Assembly: GCA_964017235.1 (NCBI GenBank)
Contig: OZ024931.1
Location: forward strand, 106,348,221 to 106,412,220
Length of the DNA stretch: 64,000 bases
Reading direction: 5' to 3'
Source: Sabellastarte sp. h YS-2021
Lineage: Eukaryota; Annelida; Polychaeta; Sabellida; Sabellidae
The notes beneath the pieces were generated by a model, which was not told where the DNA came from, made no database searches, and was given only the letters and a program-made list of their open reading frames with translations. Within the stretch, counting starts at the first letter, position 1. Each line of letters begins with the position of its first letter. The translations under genes were made by a program, and so were the position numbers. Positions 32,725-43,388 of this stretch are shown here, one piece after another.

Positions 32725-34396
32725 GTGTCTCTGTCATTTGCAATTTTGAACAGGCAGAGCAGTCAGAAGCACCAGACAGAATTGCTGCCACAGACTCCAC
32801 CCAGCCCCCCAGATGAGTCAGTCATCACTCAGCAGTCAGCACTCAGCCATCATCACTCGCCACACATTGAGGGAGAACTACTGACCCAGGAAGAGGCCAT
32901 GGCTGAATGGTTAAAGGACAACACTGTTTTGTACAACAAAGGGAAGAAAGAATACCGTGATGTGGACAAGAAGGATGCACTATGGGCTGTACAAGCATGA
33001 GTGATGGGAATATCTGGTGAGTTTTTTAGCTTTATTATTGGTAATTTATTGATTTAACTTTTGTAAATTAAAAATGTTTAATTGCGTTGCGATAAAGCTT
33101 CCTGTTAAATTTATGTGGGTGTGGACTAGTAGGAAGTGCATGTTTAAATGTTGTTTATTTTGGAATTGTAATTTTTTTTTTAGAATTTTAAGTTTCAATT
33201 AGAATTCTAAAACTTGAATATAAAGACTTGTATACTCAAACTGTTACCTTTCTTACTTACTTATCACGGTCTTCTACATTTTAACCTTGTCAAGTATGTA
33301 TCACTTCTTGTTTGTTAATCTGCCCTTTCATTTATTTGCAGCTGCTGACTTGAATATATGGTTCAAGAGCATGAGGATCTGGTATGGCAAGCTGACTGCA
33401 AAGAAGTCTGGGGATGGGACCAAGGAACAAACACAGATGGACACATGGATCATCAACACTGTCAGCTTTCTGGAGGAACACATTTTCCACATACCTTCCA
33501 GGCAGTCATGCAGTGTAAGCATTCATTCAATCATAATATGAATTACTTTCTTTTAACTGTGTATGTTCTGATACTTTGTATGGATGTCAGCACAATGTAT
33601 GTACTTGAATAGTTTTTCGATGAATATATTTCAAAGTCAGGTGTGGTCAGTAATTTTAAGTGACTTTCTAACCATTATTACAGGCATAGCCACAGTTAAA
33701 TAAATACTTTGTACCAGTTTTGGCTGAATGATTAATTCTCTTGTACCTGGTAAGATTATTTGAAGTATACTTGTAGGCATGTCACTTAGTTTTTGTTTGT
33801 TTACTTTTGGTTTTTTAGTTGAAGCCACCAGCCTCTTCCATCTCTTCCATCTCTGCCACCCATCAACCAACCACTGCATCAGCCGCTACTGCTGTCACAC
33901 CATCCACATAGGCCACATGTCTCAACTACCCTACAGAGGCCAAAGAAGAGTCCAGTCCGAGCTCCGTGAATGTAGCACACCTCCTCCTGAACAACAGCCT
34001 GTCTCTGCACCATCCACATCCAGTGCCCACAGATCCAGTCATAGAAGCCACAGCTTAGAGTCGAAACTTCTGGAGAGATTGTGTGAAAGCAGTGACATGA
34101 ATGCACAGATATGTGGGAGGCTTGAATGCATACTCACCAACTTTGAGGCACATGTGAATGACTGCACTGCATGAGGCAGCTGGATGACCACTTGGCAACA
34201 TTCACGAGGAGGTGTGGCCCAGCTTCCATCAGTGAAGCATGGACCTTATAAATCTTGCTTTGCACAAGTCTAAGGCTGTGGCAGACAGAAGGCATCTCTT
34301 CAGCTGGATGAGAGGCAGAGACAACTGGACCAGAGACAGTGGGATCTGGAGCTAAAGCAGAGGCAGATGGAGCTGCAGCAACAGAGAATGCAGTAG
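32725..34396 (+). pseudogene. Harbinger companion Myb/MADF-like DNA-binding protein, broken
   Basis: Looks like the second gene of a PIF/Harbinger transposon, whose product helps bring transposase to DNA and to the nucleus. Exon 1 (32725-33016) encodes a Pro/His linker and EEAMAEWLKDNTVLYNKG...DKKDALWAVQA, then a TGA at 32998-33000. A consistent intron (33017-33341, GTGAG...GCAG) leads to exon 2 (33342-33514), whose reading frame starts ADLNIWFKSMRIWYGKL and includes QMDTWIINTVSFLEEHIF. A second donor GTAAG follows at 33515 and an acceptor at 33818. Exon 3 needs a frame change after 33909 (TAG) to continue into SLESKLLERLCESSDMNAQI. A Gln/Arg-rich coiled-coil end, QLDERQRQLDQRQWDLELKQ, stops at 34394-34396, again in a shifted frame. 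Stops and shifts indicate decay. Confidence 0.6.
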
Positions 34397-34979
34397 GTTA
34401 CAATGCAACAACCAACACAAGCCTAAGGCCAGCAGTCATTACTTTTTCAAACAGTGGCATCCGGCCCTATTCAGTAGTCACTACAATGGAGGCCTTCTTC
34501 ATGCACAACCACACCTGGCTCCTCTGCTTCTAACACCAAGTATGTGCTTACATATGGAGTCAGAAAGACAATTAGTTTCACAGACTTGAACCTGTTGGAC
34601 CTGTATGCTTCCTTTACTGGCATAGGGTCAGTGCCTGCCACTCCGCTCACACCTTGTGCTTTGGTAAACTCTTATGACCCATCACAAACACCCCAGGACA
34701 AGGACATTGGTGTTTAGTATGTGAGGTGTATGGACAAGGACAGTAGTGTTTAGTATGTGACCTGTATGTGAAAGCATGTGACCCATGGACTGTGATTGTT
34801 TTGTCATGCATTTTTACTGATTTCATATACATATATATGAACTTTATAATGGCTATTCCAACATATTTTCGAAAATGTGATATTAAATGTTCATTGTGTC
34901 TTTGTATTTATTATCAAAATCTGAAAAGTCTCCTAACTGCACTCATAATAATGTGAGATACTTGCAGACCTTTTAGCTG
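34397..34979. other. Region downstream of the Myb/MADF-like gene
   Basis: Probable former 3' region. A short duplication, GACAAGGACA...GTTTAGTATGTGA, occurs at 34698-34762. No other gene supported. Confidence 0.4.
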
Positions 34980-35215
34980 TATGACACCATGCCTTTGACT
35001 AGATTTGATAACAAAACCAAAGCATATGACCTTTGCTGTTTGACACCTTGTCTTTGGGTTGTTGCTATATTTAACAAAAACAAAGAATATGACCTTAGTT
35101 AGTTAACACCTTGTTGTTGAGTACTTGTTAACAAATACCAAGGCATATGACCTTAGTTGCTTGACACCTTGTCGTTGAGTACTTGTTAACAAAACATTCT
35201 GATGACCTTTAAGAT
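34980..35215. repeat. Roughly 65-bp tandem repeats
   Basis: About three to four units with TGACACCTTGT, GTACTTGTTAACAAA and AAGGCATATGACCTTAGTT. They lie between the two convergent Harbinger genes. Confidence 0.75.
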
Positions 35216-35379
35216 TTGGATTTGGCCTTTTGATCAATGAAGTTTGTACAACCAAGCATTTACAAGAGCGCTCACTTTTTGAATGTCTCTGCAAAACTAT
35301 ATATGCCAGTATCAATAAAGACAAATGAAAATGGATTAAAAATTAAATAATTTCTTATAAAAAATAAACAGATATATTC

Positions 35380-35730
35380 ATTTGAAAGACACAAAGTTTA
35401 ACAATAATTTGAATGCAATGCCAACATATTTAATACTGATGTAAATACCTATATTTCAAGCTCATAAAATGTCCTGAAACAGTATAGCTCATATTTTATC
35501 ATGTCACATTCTAAAGACACACAGTTTAACAATAATTTAAATGCAATGCCATCATATATAATAATGGTGTAAATATCTATAGCACATAAAATGTCATGAA
35601 ACAGTATAGCTGATATTGTATCATATCACATTCGATACACACTCTGTCAAAGAAGACTTTAAATGCAATGGCAGCTTATTTTATACTGGTGGTATTATGT
35701 ATTTAAAGTCCAGAAAATGTCCCAAAACAG
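35380..35730. repeat. Roughly 125-bp tandem repeats, three units
   Basis: TTTAACAATAATTT at about 35398 and 35523, and a diverged third unit near 35653 (TTTAAATGCAATG), each followed by ATAAAATGTC and AAACAGTATAGCT. Confidence 0.75.
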
Positions 35731-35943
35731 TGTAAGTCATATAATTTTGCCATGCTGTTGCACCCACAGGGGAATTGTAATAATGTTTAAGGTACAGTCT
35801 CTGTTCCTTAGCCATTTGAGTGTCTCCATTGCCAGCAGTAAACCTCCTCCAAGTGTTGCAAGTTCACACCATGTCTCCATTGTCCAGGCACCAGCCTGCG
35901 ATACTCATCGTCCCCAATACCATGCATGATGCACACCTGGATA

Positions 35944-36951
35944 TCAAATCCTCATGATATTGTGCAATACACAACAAGCCAATACAGCTGAAATGACAGT
36001 GTCTGTACTTTGATTCATACTGGGGAGCAAACATCCAAATCTATTGGCCATGATGCCAAATGCGTTCTCCACAACCCTGTGTGCATGTAAAAGTTTGTAG
36101 TTGAATATTCTATGGTCATCTGGAAGCCCACGGCCACTGAAGGATTTCATGAGCCACATGCAAAATGAAAAAGCATCGTCCCCAATCAAAAAGTATGGCA
36201 TGGGACGGTCATCATCAGGAAGTGGTTCAGCTGCTGGGACCTGTAGGGTACCATCGATAATGCCTGACCTTAGTTCCGACTGGTTAAATATCTACACATC
36301 AGAACTTGATCCATTGACACCCATATCCACCCACACAAATTTGTAATTGGCATTAACAAGAGCAAACAAAATGATTGAGTGGAAACCCTTGTAGTTGAAA
36401 TACAATAACCCACCATTCTTAGGACATCTGATTGCCACATGCTTCCTGTCTATTGCCCACAAGGTGTAGTGGAAGTTCCACCTTGAAGAAAATTCTGCAG
36501 CCACAGCTTTCCACTTGGCACTGGTCCTAGGGAAATATATTACCTCATCTGAGTATTCATCAAAAATGGCATGACAACACTCATTGACAATCCTGGAAAT
36601 GCTGTTGTGGGTCATACATCAGGCTTTGGTATCTCTGACCAGTTGCCAGGAAGCAGAGTGTAATGGCAAATCTGCAATCAGGATTGATGGCTTTGCAGTA
36701 CCATGTGTCAAACCTTTCAATCCTTGGACCACTCTTGTTAGAAATTCATAAAACATAGCAGGATCCATACAAACAAAATTACAAAAGGCTGCCACATCAT
36801 CGTTCTGCAATTCAGTCATTAGTCTGTTGTAGTGCCCATAATCGCCCCGTCTGGCCAGCCAAGATCTGATCCAGTACCTTCTGGCCCTGGGTTGATGTCC
36901 TCTTGGCCGCTCATTAATAATTCTGGCCAAGATTATGTCTTCCTCCTGGGC
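35944..36951 (-). pseudogene. PIF/Harbinger DDE transposase with two in-frame stops
   Basis: A cut-and-paste transposase of the DDE_Tnp_4/HARBI1 type. On the minus strand one reading frame runs from about 36951 to 35944 with only two interruptions: TGA at 36619-36621 and TAG at 36292-36294. Segments: N-terminal RRYWIRSW...MDPAMFYEFL; a middle with WAIDRKHVAIRCP (first catalytic Asp) and FVWVDMGVNG (second Asp); and a C-terminal part with YFLIGDDAF and AHRVVENAFGIM (catalytic Glu), then CCVLHNI. The frame stays the same across both stops, so decay is by point mutation. It is convergent with the Myb/MADF-like gene, the usual two-gene Harbinger layout. Confidence 0.8.
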
Positions 36952-37660
36952 ACCTCTCTAAAGGTCATGAATCTGCTGCAAAAATCTGTGCCTCAGTATA
37001 TGATTTGCCATTTCCTCTCAATACTAAATGTGTTTGGGTGCCAAAAAAATATGAATGAATGAAATCTGGATGTGGACGCTGTTTTTTATATGGAAAAGTA
37101 TCCCGCAGACAATTAATTCTCAATATACTGCCTGGATCCTCAATCCTCATAGCACTATCTCCGGATTTGTGCTATCCAGTGCTCTGGATCTTAAGGAATT
37201 CCTATGTCATCACAAGCCTCAGTAACACATAGCATATTCTTTGTATATTGCACTTCCTTCATCTTAGATTGATGAGTTCATACAAAGTTCTCAGGGAATT
37301 GCGAACAAATCACAACGTATTCGAATAAACCTTGTAGCAGCCTGTGTGGAAGCATCATGGAATAAAAGCAGGGTGCCATAGATTTCTGGATTTTTAAGCA
37401 CAGTTTCGGGCTTTATTTTGGCAAACTTCTTAAACGTTGAATTCTTGGCTATTCTAGCACATTTGCCATTATATTTACAGCACCCTTGCCACTGTGGGAC
37501 CTGGGCATTACAGAGTTTAAGTGCAAATCCAAGGCAAACTCTAGGGCACAACATCCATGAGCTGTATTTAACATTTATCAGTCCATGGACATAGCAATCA
37601 TTGTTCCCATAAAGACATCAGATAAGTCTAAAACTCATGCAGTTGAGTTGAGTTAATTCC
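36952..37660. other. Right flank of the Harbinger genes
   Basis: No gene supported; the ORFs on the minus strand (36965-37150 and 37291-37554) have no motif recognised. The right terminus of the Harbinger element was not located. Confidence 0.4.
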
Positions 37661-37663
37661 TGC

Positions 37664-38250
37664 AGCTGATTTCACAAAGGGACTTAGACTTAGCCAAGTT
37701 TTTGGCTAAGTCAGGGACTTAAATCTAAGACTATGGTCTGGGACTCAAATGGACAGAGGGTGGGTTAACTAATTCCAAGCTTATAAAATAAAAACAGTGG
37801 TTTTCTGTCATGTGATCTTTTATTTCTATTTAAAATATACTATTGGTGACATATATCCTTCATTTGATGCATTTTATCTGAAGATAAGTACTGTTTTGAA
37901 ATGGAAAACCTTATTACCACGTATAAACTTCCCAAAGACTACTTTAGTGAGGTGTTCTGTATAATTATACTTTATTTACAACCACTTTAAATTTTGAAGT
38001 GGAGAAAAGTTTATGGCAGCCATATTTTAGGCCTGTTTTCAAAATTTAAGCCCACTACCTACCAAACTTAAAGTTAAGTCCTCTGACTTAGCAATTTCAT
38101 GGACTTAGCTACTTTGTGAAATCAGCTAAGTCTAAGACCATGGACTTACCATTCTGTTGACAAAATTTGTGACCAAAGTCTTAAATTTAAGTCCAAGTCC
38201 CTGTTATAAGTCTAAGTCTTTTATTTAAGTCTCTTTGTGAAATAGGCCCC
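37664..38250. mobile_element. MITE-K copy
   Basis: Starts GCTGATTTCACAAAGGGACT and ends GTCTCTTTGTGAAATAGGCCCC. The interior matches the copy at 26156-26738 in reverse orientation. Confidence 0.65.
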
Positions 38251-38400
38251 TAAAGTAGGAAACAGAACAAATAGAATGAAAAAGTTAAACACCTCAAGGA
38301 CCACTTCAGCATCACAAGAAGCTGCATACCAATCTTATCAACGAAATTAATTGCTAAAGACAAATTTAATGCAATCATTGATTAATATTTAATTATTTTA

Positions 38401-38635
38401 ATTTATTTATTTGGGGTTTTACATTGCTTTCAACACTGTACAGGTCATATCACAACGGGTAGTTGGAAGGGCAGAGGAAACCAGTACATACAGTTTGTCA
38501 GGGTTCTGTACTGTAAACAGCCGAGCAACACCAAGCAACTACCAGCTTTCCCACTTGAAGGCGTGCCTGGAACCAAAACCCGGCCTCAGAGGTGGGAGGT
38601 GAGAGTGTTACCACTCTGCCACCGTGCCCACCCTT
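38401..38635 (-). mobile_element. tRNA-derived SINE-A, copy 1
   Basis: On the minus strand the head at about 38635 has an A-box-like TGGCAGAGTGG and a degenerate B box, GGTTCCAGGC. The body (TTTACAGTACAGAACCCTGA and CTGTATGTACTGG) and an AAAT-rich tail at about 38400 follow. A second copy lies at 39722-40125. It would be an RNA polymerase III transcript mobilised by a LINE; no protein. Confidence 0.65.
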
Positions 38636-39121
38636 AATTAATTTGAGGCATGGGCCATGGGCAACTTTAATCTAGATTACATAATATAAATTGTTTATTT
38701 TTTTTAATTTTTCACCAATTCCCTTTTATTTTGCCTTATTTTATCATTTGTTGAAAGGCTCACTGTTTTAGCTATCAAACTATCACAGATATCTGTCAAA
38801 ACTTCTGGTTTTATATGTTTAGAACAGTGATATCACAGCTGTGATAGGCTTGTTGAACAATTTTATTTTTAACAATGTATTTGTCATATACCTCTTCCTC
38901 ATTTGTGTAACTTTATTTTGCTAATTCTTCGGCAATTTCACAATGAAGCTCATTACACCCTTTCTCTAGAAAATTGTGGTGTTTTTAACTATTTCAAGCA
39001 GAATGTGTAGGTATGGTTGACATACATGGATAAGTTAAATGGTCCATAGTGTCTTATGAATGACATTTCTGAATGTGGCAATGACTGATTTGACACAATA
39101 TCCCTTTATCTTGACTCTATG
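38636..39121. other. Unassigned spacer
   Basis: AT-rich; no gene or repeat end recognised. Confidence 0.45.
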
Positions 39122-39690
39122 CTAGTCTTTTCTAATTGAGCTTAAACTGAGTTTTCTCAGTGGACCACTGTGTCTAGTTTGCAGAGGTATTTGTCTCTCA
39201 GATCTAGTTGATGTACACCACATACAGAAATGTGCCTCCTTTGCCCCCGATAGCCCATATAAACTAACATGCCTGTTTCTTCATTTAACTTGAGGCAGTT
39301 TTGCTACACCACCTTTAAATATAGATGACATCTCTTTCAGGTTTTCATAATGGTCCTTGGCTTCACAACAAGCAAAGGCTATTGTATTTTCTTTTGCATT
39401 TTGGGAATCCAGGTTGCAGCCTTGGAGAGACAGCTTAAATGAACACCCATCATGATCACCACCAATTTTGTTCCAGACTTCATCATCTGGCAATCTGCAA
39501 TCCCAGGTGAGCTTTCCAGTTTTTTTTCTGTAGGTATTCAATCATTGCATCACAAAAGAAGACAAGTCAGTGATATAGACAAATGAAACTTCCTCATTAA
39601 AGAAACCATCTGCAATTTGTGGTGCCTTCTCATCCTTTGGATCAACTTCTACCATTGATAGAGTAAATTTATCTGCCTTTACTGTTTAGT
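39122..39690 (-). pseudogene. Fragment of a transposon-type protein of unidentified family
   Basis: A minus-strand frame from about 39690 to a TAG at 39122-39124 reads through with in-frame TGA codons near 39544 and 39284. Parts look truly coding: KADKFTLSMVEVDPKDEKAP, then TGKLTWDCRLPDDEVWNKIG and GGDHDGCSFKLS, then YGLSGAKEAHFCMWC. The combination of GGDHGG...SFK with YGLSGA...CxWC is, from memory, typical of multicopy TE-linked proteins in molluscs and cnidarians; I cannot name the family. Both the SINE side and the far end are cut off. Confidence 0.5.
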
Positions 39691-39721
39691 ATGATGACCC
39701 CATTTGACCTTGAAACAGTGG

Positions 39722-40125
39722 TTTGTTTATTTGAGTTTTGATGTCGTTTTCAACACATCATATAGGTCATGTCAAAGTCAAAGTTGGGGTTTAACGTCCC
39801 GTTCAACAGACAGGGTCATATTGGGACAGGTTCTCAGCATTGCCACTTATGGGACTCGAACCCACAGAGGCGACAGCCTATGATTAGATGCCAAACTTGC
39901 TAACCACTAGGCCACCGAGGACCTTACTCATATAGGTCATGTCATGATAGGCTGAGTTTTATGGGCAGAGGTAACCAGTACATACAGTTGGTCAGGGTTC
40001 TGTACTGTAAAGTCAACCAATGGCAAGCAACTACCAGCTATTCCACTTGAGGTCGGGCTGGTAACCAAACTCCAATCTCAGAGGTGGGAGGTGAGAGTGT
40101 TACCACTCTGTTACCTTGGCCCCCT
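39722..40125 (-). mobile_element. tRNA-derived SINE-A, copy 2, split by SINE-B
   Basis: Same body as 38401-38635 (GGTCAGGGTTCTGTACTGTA, AGGTGGGAGGTGAGAGTGTT on the plus strand). It is interrupted at 39758-39944 by SINE-B and lies inside F4-type repeats. Confidence 0.6.
39775..39927 (-). mobile_element. tRNA-derived SINE-B, exact target duplication
   Basis: Minus strand: A box TGGCCTAGTGG and B box GGTTCGAGTCC match the RNA polymerase III consensus. The body ends GGGACGTTAAACCCCAAC and a short TTTGACTTTGAC tail. A perfect 17-bp duplication, TCATATAGGTCATGTCA, flanks it (39758-39774 and 39928-39944). It is a retroposed element rather than a tRNA gene: there is no CCA-end acceptor stem, and the unit continues 70 bp past the tRNA part. 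Confidence 0.85.
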
Positions 40126-40590
40126 AAAGCAGGGGTATAAGGTCGAATTCAACAGTTGGAAAAGATTGTCAGGCCATGACTTTCTATCAATTGTTTTCAC
40201 ATTCCAAACCCAAAGGAGCAACAGTAAGGAAGATATAAGGCCTTTTTAATAGAATAACCCCATTTAAACATGTGATATGGAAGCCATGTTTTTAATTAGA
40301 CCAAAATTACTATCATGCTAGCCTTTCTAGCCATATAGCTTTTGTGCAAACTTGATGAAACTAGCTGCAATATTTCAAGATTTAGAAGATTTTTCAAACA
40401 TCAGCTATGACAGTTATGTTGATTTTCAAAATGGTACCAAAATTTTGCACAGACATTTTTAATAGCCATAAACATGCTCTGCAAGTTTGAAAAAAAATCT
40501 TTATAACTGAATGAGATATTAAGGTTTATGTAAAATTGTGACAAATGGACGGACAGACACACCAGACACTGGTGGGAGATAGTACTCTAC

Positions 40591-42044
40591 ACCCTGGGGA
40601 AATAGTTTTCAACACTCTGAGATATGGAAGAAGTTAAACAGTAGAAAGATCAGGAGACTTTCAGAGGAAACATTGCCAACTTAGTAAAGGGGCAATTAAT
40701 GTTTCAGTAGAGAAAATAACATTTAAGAAAATGTACCATGATGATGTGCACTTGCATTCCCCTTTAAGGGTTGTGGGGTAAAAAATGTTGGGGGTTTAAA
40801 CTTTTGTTGGAAAGGTTTGTTGAAATATTCTTCCAATTTTATGACTCATGTTTGACCAGAAAGTCTAGGCCAGGGGGAAGATTCTAACCCAATTTCTAGA
40901 CACCATATATATATTTCCTATTACCTCTTAATCACAAAGTTTTGAAAGTAATAATGAGATATTTATAAGCCGAAACATAAAATCGGCTATTTGACAACCC
41001 CATATTTTTTTCAATCCATAATATGATCGGGATCTTTCCAAAAATTTAATCACTGGTCAGGCCTTTTACTGTTGGAGTAATCCTGAACACAGACAAACAC
41101 TAACAACAAACACAACCTTGTGCCAGTAATTAATACAACACATTTAACTTACTACAAATCTTCTCATCCAACAAAATATAAACTGATTTCAGTGTTGCAC
41201 ACAAAACTGAGATTTATTACTGCTTAAACTTGCACATGTCCTTGAACATTTACTGAATGAAATAGCTCTTGTAAAAACACAACCAGTATATATCAATACC
41301 CCTGCTGGCTTTTAGTGTAGGGCAATTGTGATTACTTGATAATATAATGAAAACCAGAGTATGGACATATAAACACACACATTTAGAACAGCATTACAGG
41401 ACACAGAGCCATTGTTATTTTATTGAGGAATACTAGTGGGCTGATCAGCCAGATGGGAGATAAACCAAATGGACTAGAGTGGGTGTATTTATAGTTTTAT
41501 AGTATGGATACAAATACTGGTAGTTTCACTGGCTGGCAGTCTTATAGGACTTTTTGGCATGTCCTTTTCTCAGTAGGTGGACAGCCACTTCCTGTGACCT
41601 GTGAGAAAAATCCTTTTGTTAGCCCCAAATTCTGGTAAAAAAGTCATTCAGTCCTCTTATAGTACCTTTGACAAAAGGACTTGAAGAAAGTCTATGTTCC
41701 CCATTAAGTAAAGAAAATGAAATACTACGCACCAAGTTAGCAAAGCATAAGCTTCATTTCTTAAAAGACAAACAGACATCACTATGTATAACTGGAGGTC
41801 AACCATTAATGCTCGTGAAGCTGAAATAAGCTTGGAAACCAAGTAGCCATGTAAAGTCACCATTGAAACCAAAATATGCATGTGAAATTGACCACTGCAG
41901 GAAGCTGATTTCAGGGCAAGGTTGTATGTATCTAAACAGCAACAGCAAATAACTGAGTTAAAGGTGTTAAAAAAGAGCCACAATGAAAGTATATGCAGAA
42001 ATGCCGGAATTCAAATGAAAACATGTATCAGTAAGACACTTGCC
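40591..42044. other. Unassigned spacer
   Basis: No gene supported. CCCCTTTAAGGGTTGTGGGG near 40769-40788 resembles the flank at 43395-43416 next to the foldback element, so it may mark an eroded related end. Confidence 0.4.
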
Positions 42045-43388
42045 CTTGCAGAAGTTTTGTTTTCACCCATGGTGTCTGGATGGGCGGGCAGTAAGCTGTT
42101 TGGGCGGATGGGCAGCGGAAAAAAGTTTGTTCAGACTGTATCTCAGAAAACGTAAGGTGTAGGAAGTTGATACTTGGTAGGGACATTGGTTGGGGGTTGT
42201 AGATGTCCAATGTCATGGTGAGACCTTGATTTGACAGTGTCGTAGTGACCTTGATCTATAAGATCTTGTCCGGGCTATATGTCAAAGACTGTAAGGTGTA
42301 CGAAGTTGATACTTCGTAGGGACATTAGTTAGGGGTTGTAGGTAGAGCTGTGTCAGTTACATGAACATCCAAATAATGTTTAAGTAGAGAAAATAGTGTC
42401 AAAGAGAAATGAAATGTATGTGAAGATGAAGTATTAAAACAAGACAATTGAATAGCAAGATGACAGCATTAATCAGTAAACTAAAAATTATAACACAGTA
42501 AAATTAATGAATTGGAGAATAGCTGTCAATGGAAAAAAGCACAATTATGTAAAAGTACATATAATAATCAGTTGCTACAATCCATATATCTTTGTCATAA
42601 GAGAAATATATCTCAAGTATGCCAGGTGAACACTCTTTGGCAGAGCCAAAGCTAAAGGTCACATCATGATGCACACCTACATACCGTAACCAATGTCCAT
42701 ACCAAGGGTCAATCTTCTACACCTTACAGAATTCAAAATCCCAGACAAGATTCTAAAACTCATGGTCAATACAGCAAGGTCAAAGGCCAAATCAAGATCA
42801 CACCATGACATTGCACACCTACAACCCCTAATCATTGTCCATACAAAGTATCAACTTCCTATATCTTATGGTTTCCGAGATATTTCCCAAAAAAGATTTT
42901 ATAGGTCAAGGTCCTACAGCAAGGTCAAAGGTCAAATCAAGGTCACACTATGATGTTGCACACCTACAACCCTTAACTAATGTCCCTACGAAGTATCAAT
43001 TTCCTACACCTTTTGTCTTTGACATATAGCCCAGACAAGATCTTATAAGTCAAGGTCACTACAACAAGGTCAAATCAAGGTCACACTATGATGTTGCACA
43101 CCTACATCCCTTAACTAATGTACCTACGAAGTATCAGTTTCCTACACCTTTTGTCTTTGACATATAGCCCGGACAAGATTTTCAAACTAAAGGTCACTAC
43201 GGCAAGGTCAAATCAAGGTCACACCATGATGTTGCACACCTACACCCCCAACCAATGTCCCTACCAAGTATCAACTTCCTACACCTTACGTTTTCTGAGA
43301 TACAGCCTGGACAAACTTTTTTCCGCTGCCCGCCCGAACACCTTACCGCCCGCCCATCCAGACACCATGGGTGAAAACAATACCCAGA
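42045..43388. mobile_element. Foldback-like element with long inverted arms
   Basis: The left arm (42051-42345) and right arm (about 43090-43388) are inverted copies over roughly 290 bp. Outer landmarks: TTTTCACCCATGGTGTCTGG on the left and CCAGACACCATGGGTGAAAA on the right. Inner landmarks: AAGTTGATACTTGGTAGGGA against TCCCTACCAAGTATCAACTT. The arms and right interior consist of 130-150-bp units carrying CAAGGTCAAATCAAGGTCAC. No ORF. Confidence 0.7.
42640..43260. repeat. Roughly 130-150-bp repeats with AAGGTCA motifs
   Basis: TGATGTTGCACACCTACAAC or close variants recur at about 42667, 42813, 42952, 43090 and 43228, each followed by AATGTCC(A/C)TAC and AGTATCAA. Each unit contains two or three AAGGTCA. 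Confidence 0.8.

Larger units (their letters stand above)
39695..40590 (-). mobile_element. F4-c: F4-related remnant hosting SINEs
   Basis: 147-bp-type sequence appears on both sides of the SINEs (CCATTTGACCTTGAAACAGTG at about 39700; CAGGCCATGACTTTCTATCA near 40170). A leader resembling 16600-16900 follows (40260-40550), then a perfect hairpin, CACCAG-ACA-CTGGTG (40560-40574), where a minus-strand 5' end is expected. No 3' ATIR is seen. Confidence 0.4.

Noticed and set aside
39775..39927. tRNA gene
   Set aside because: A and B boxes are good, but the unit lacks a paired acceptor stem, continues into a SINE body and has a 17-bp target duplication.
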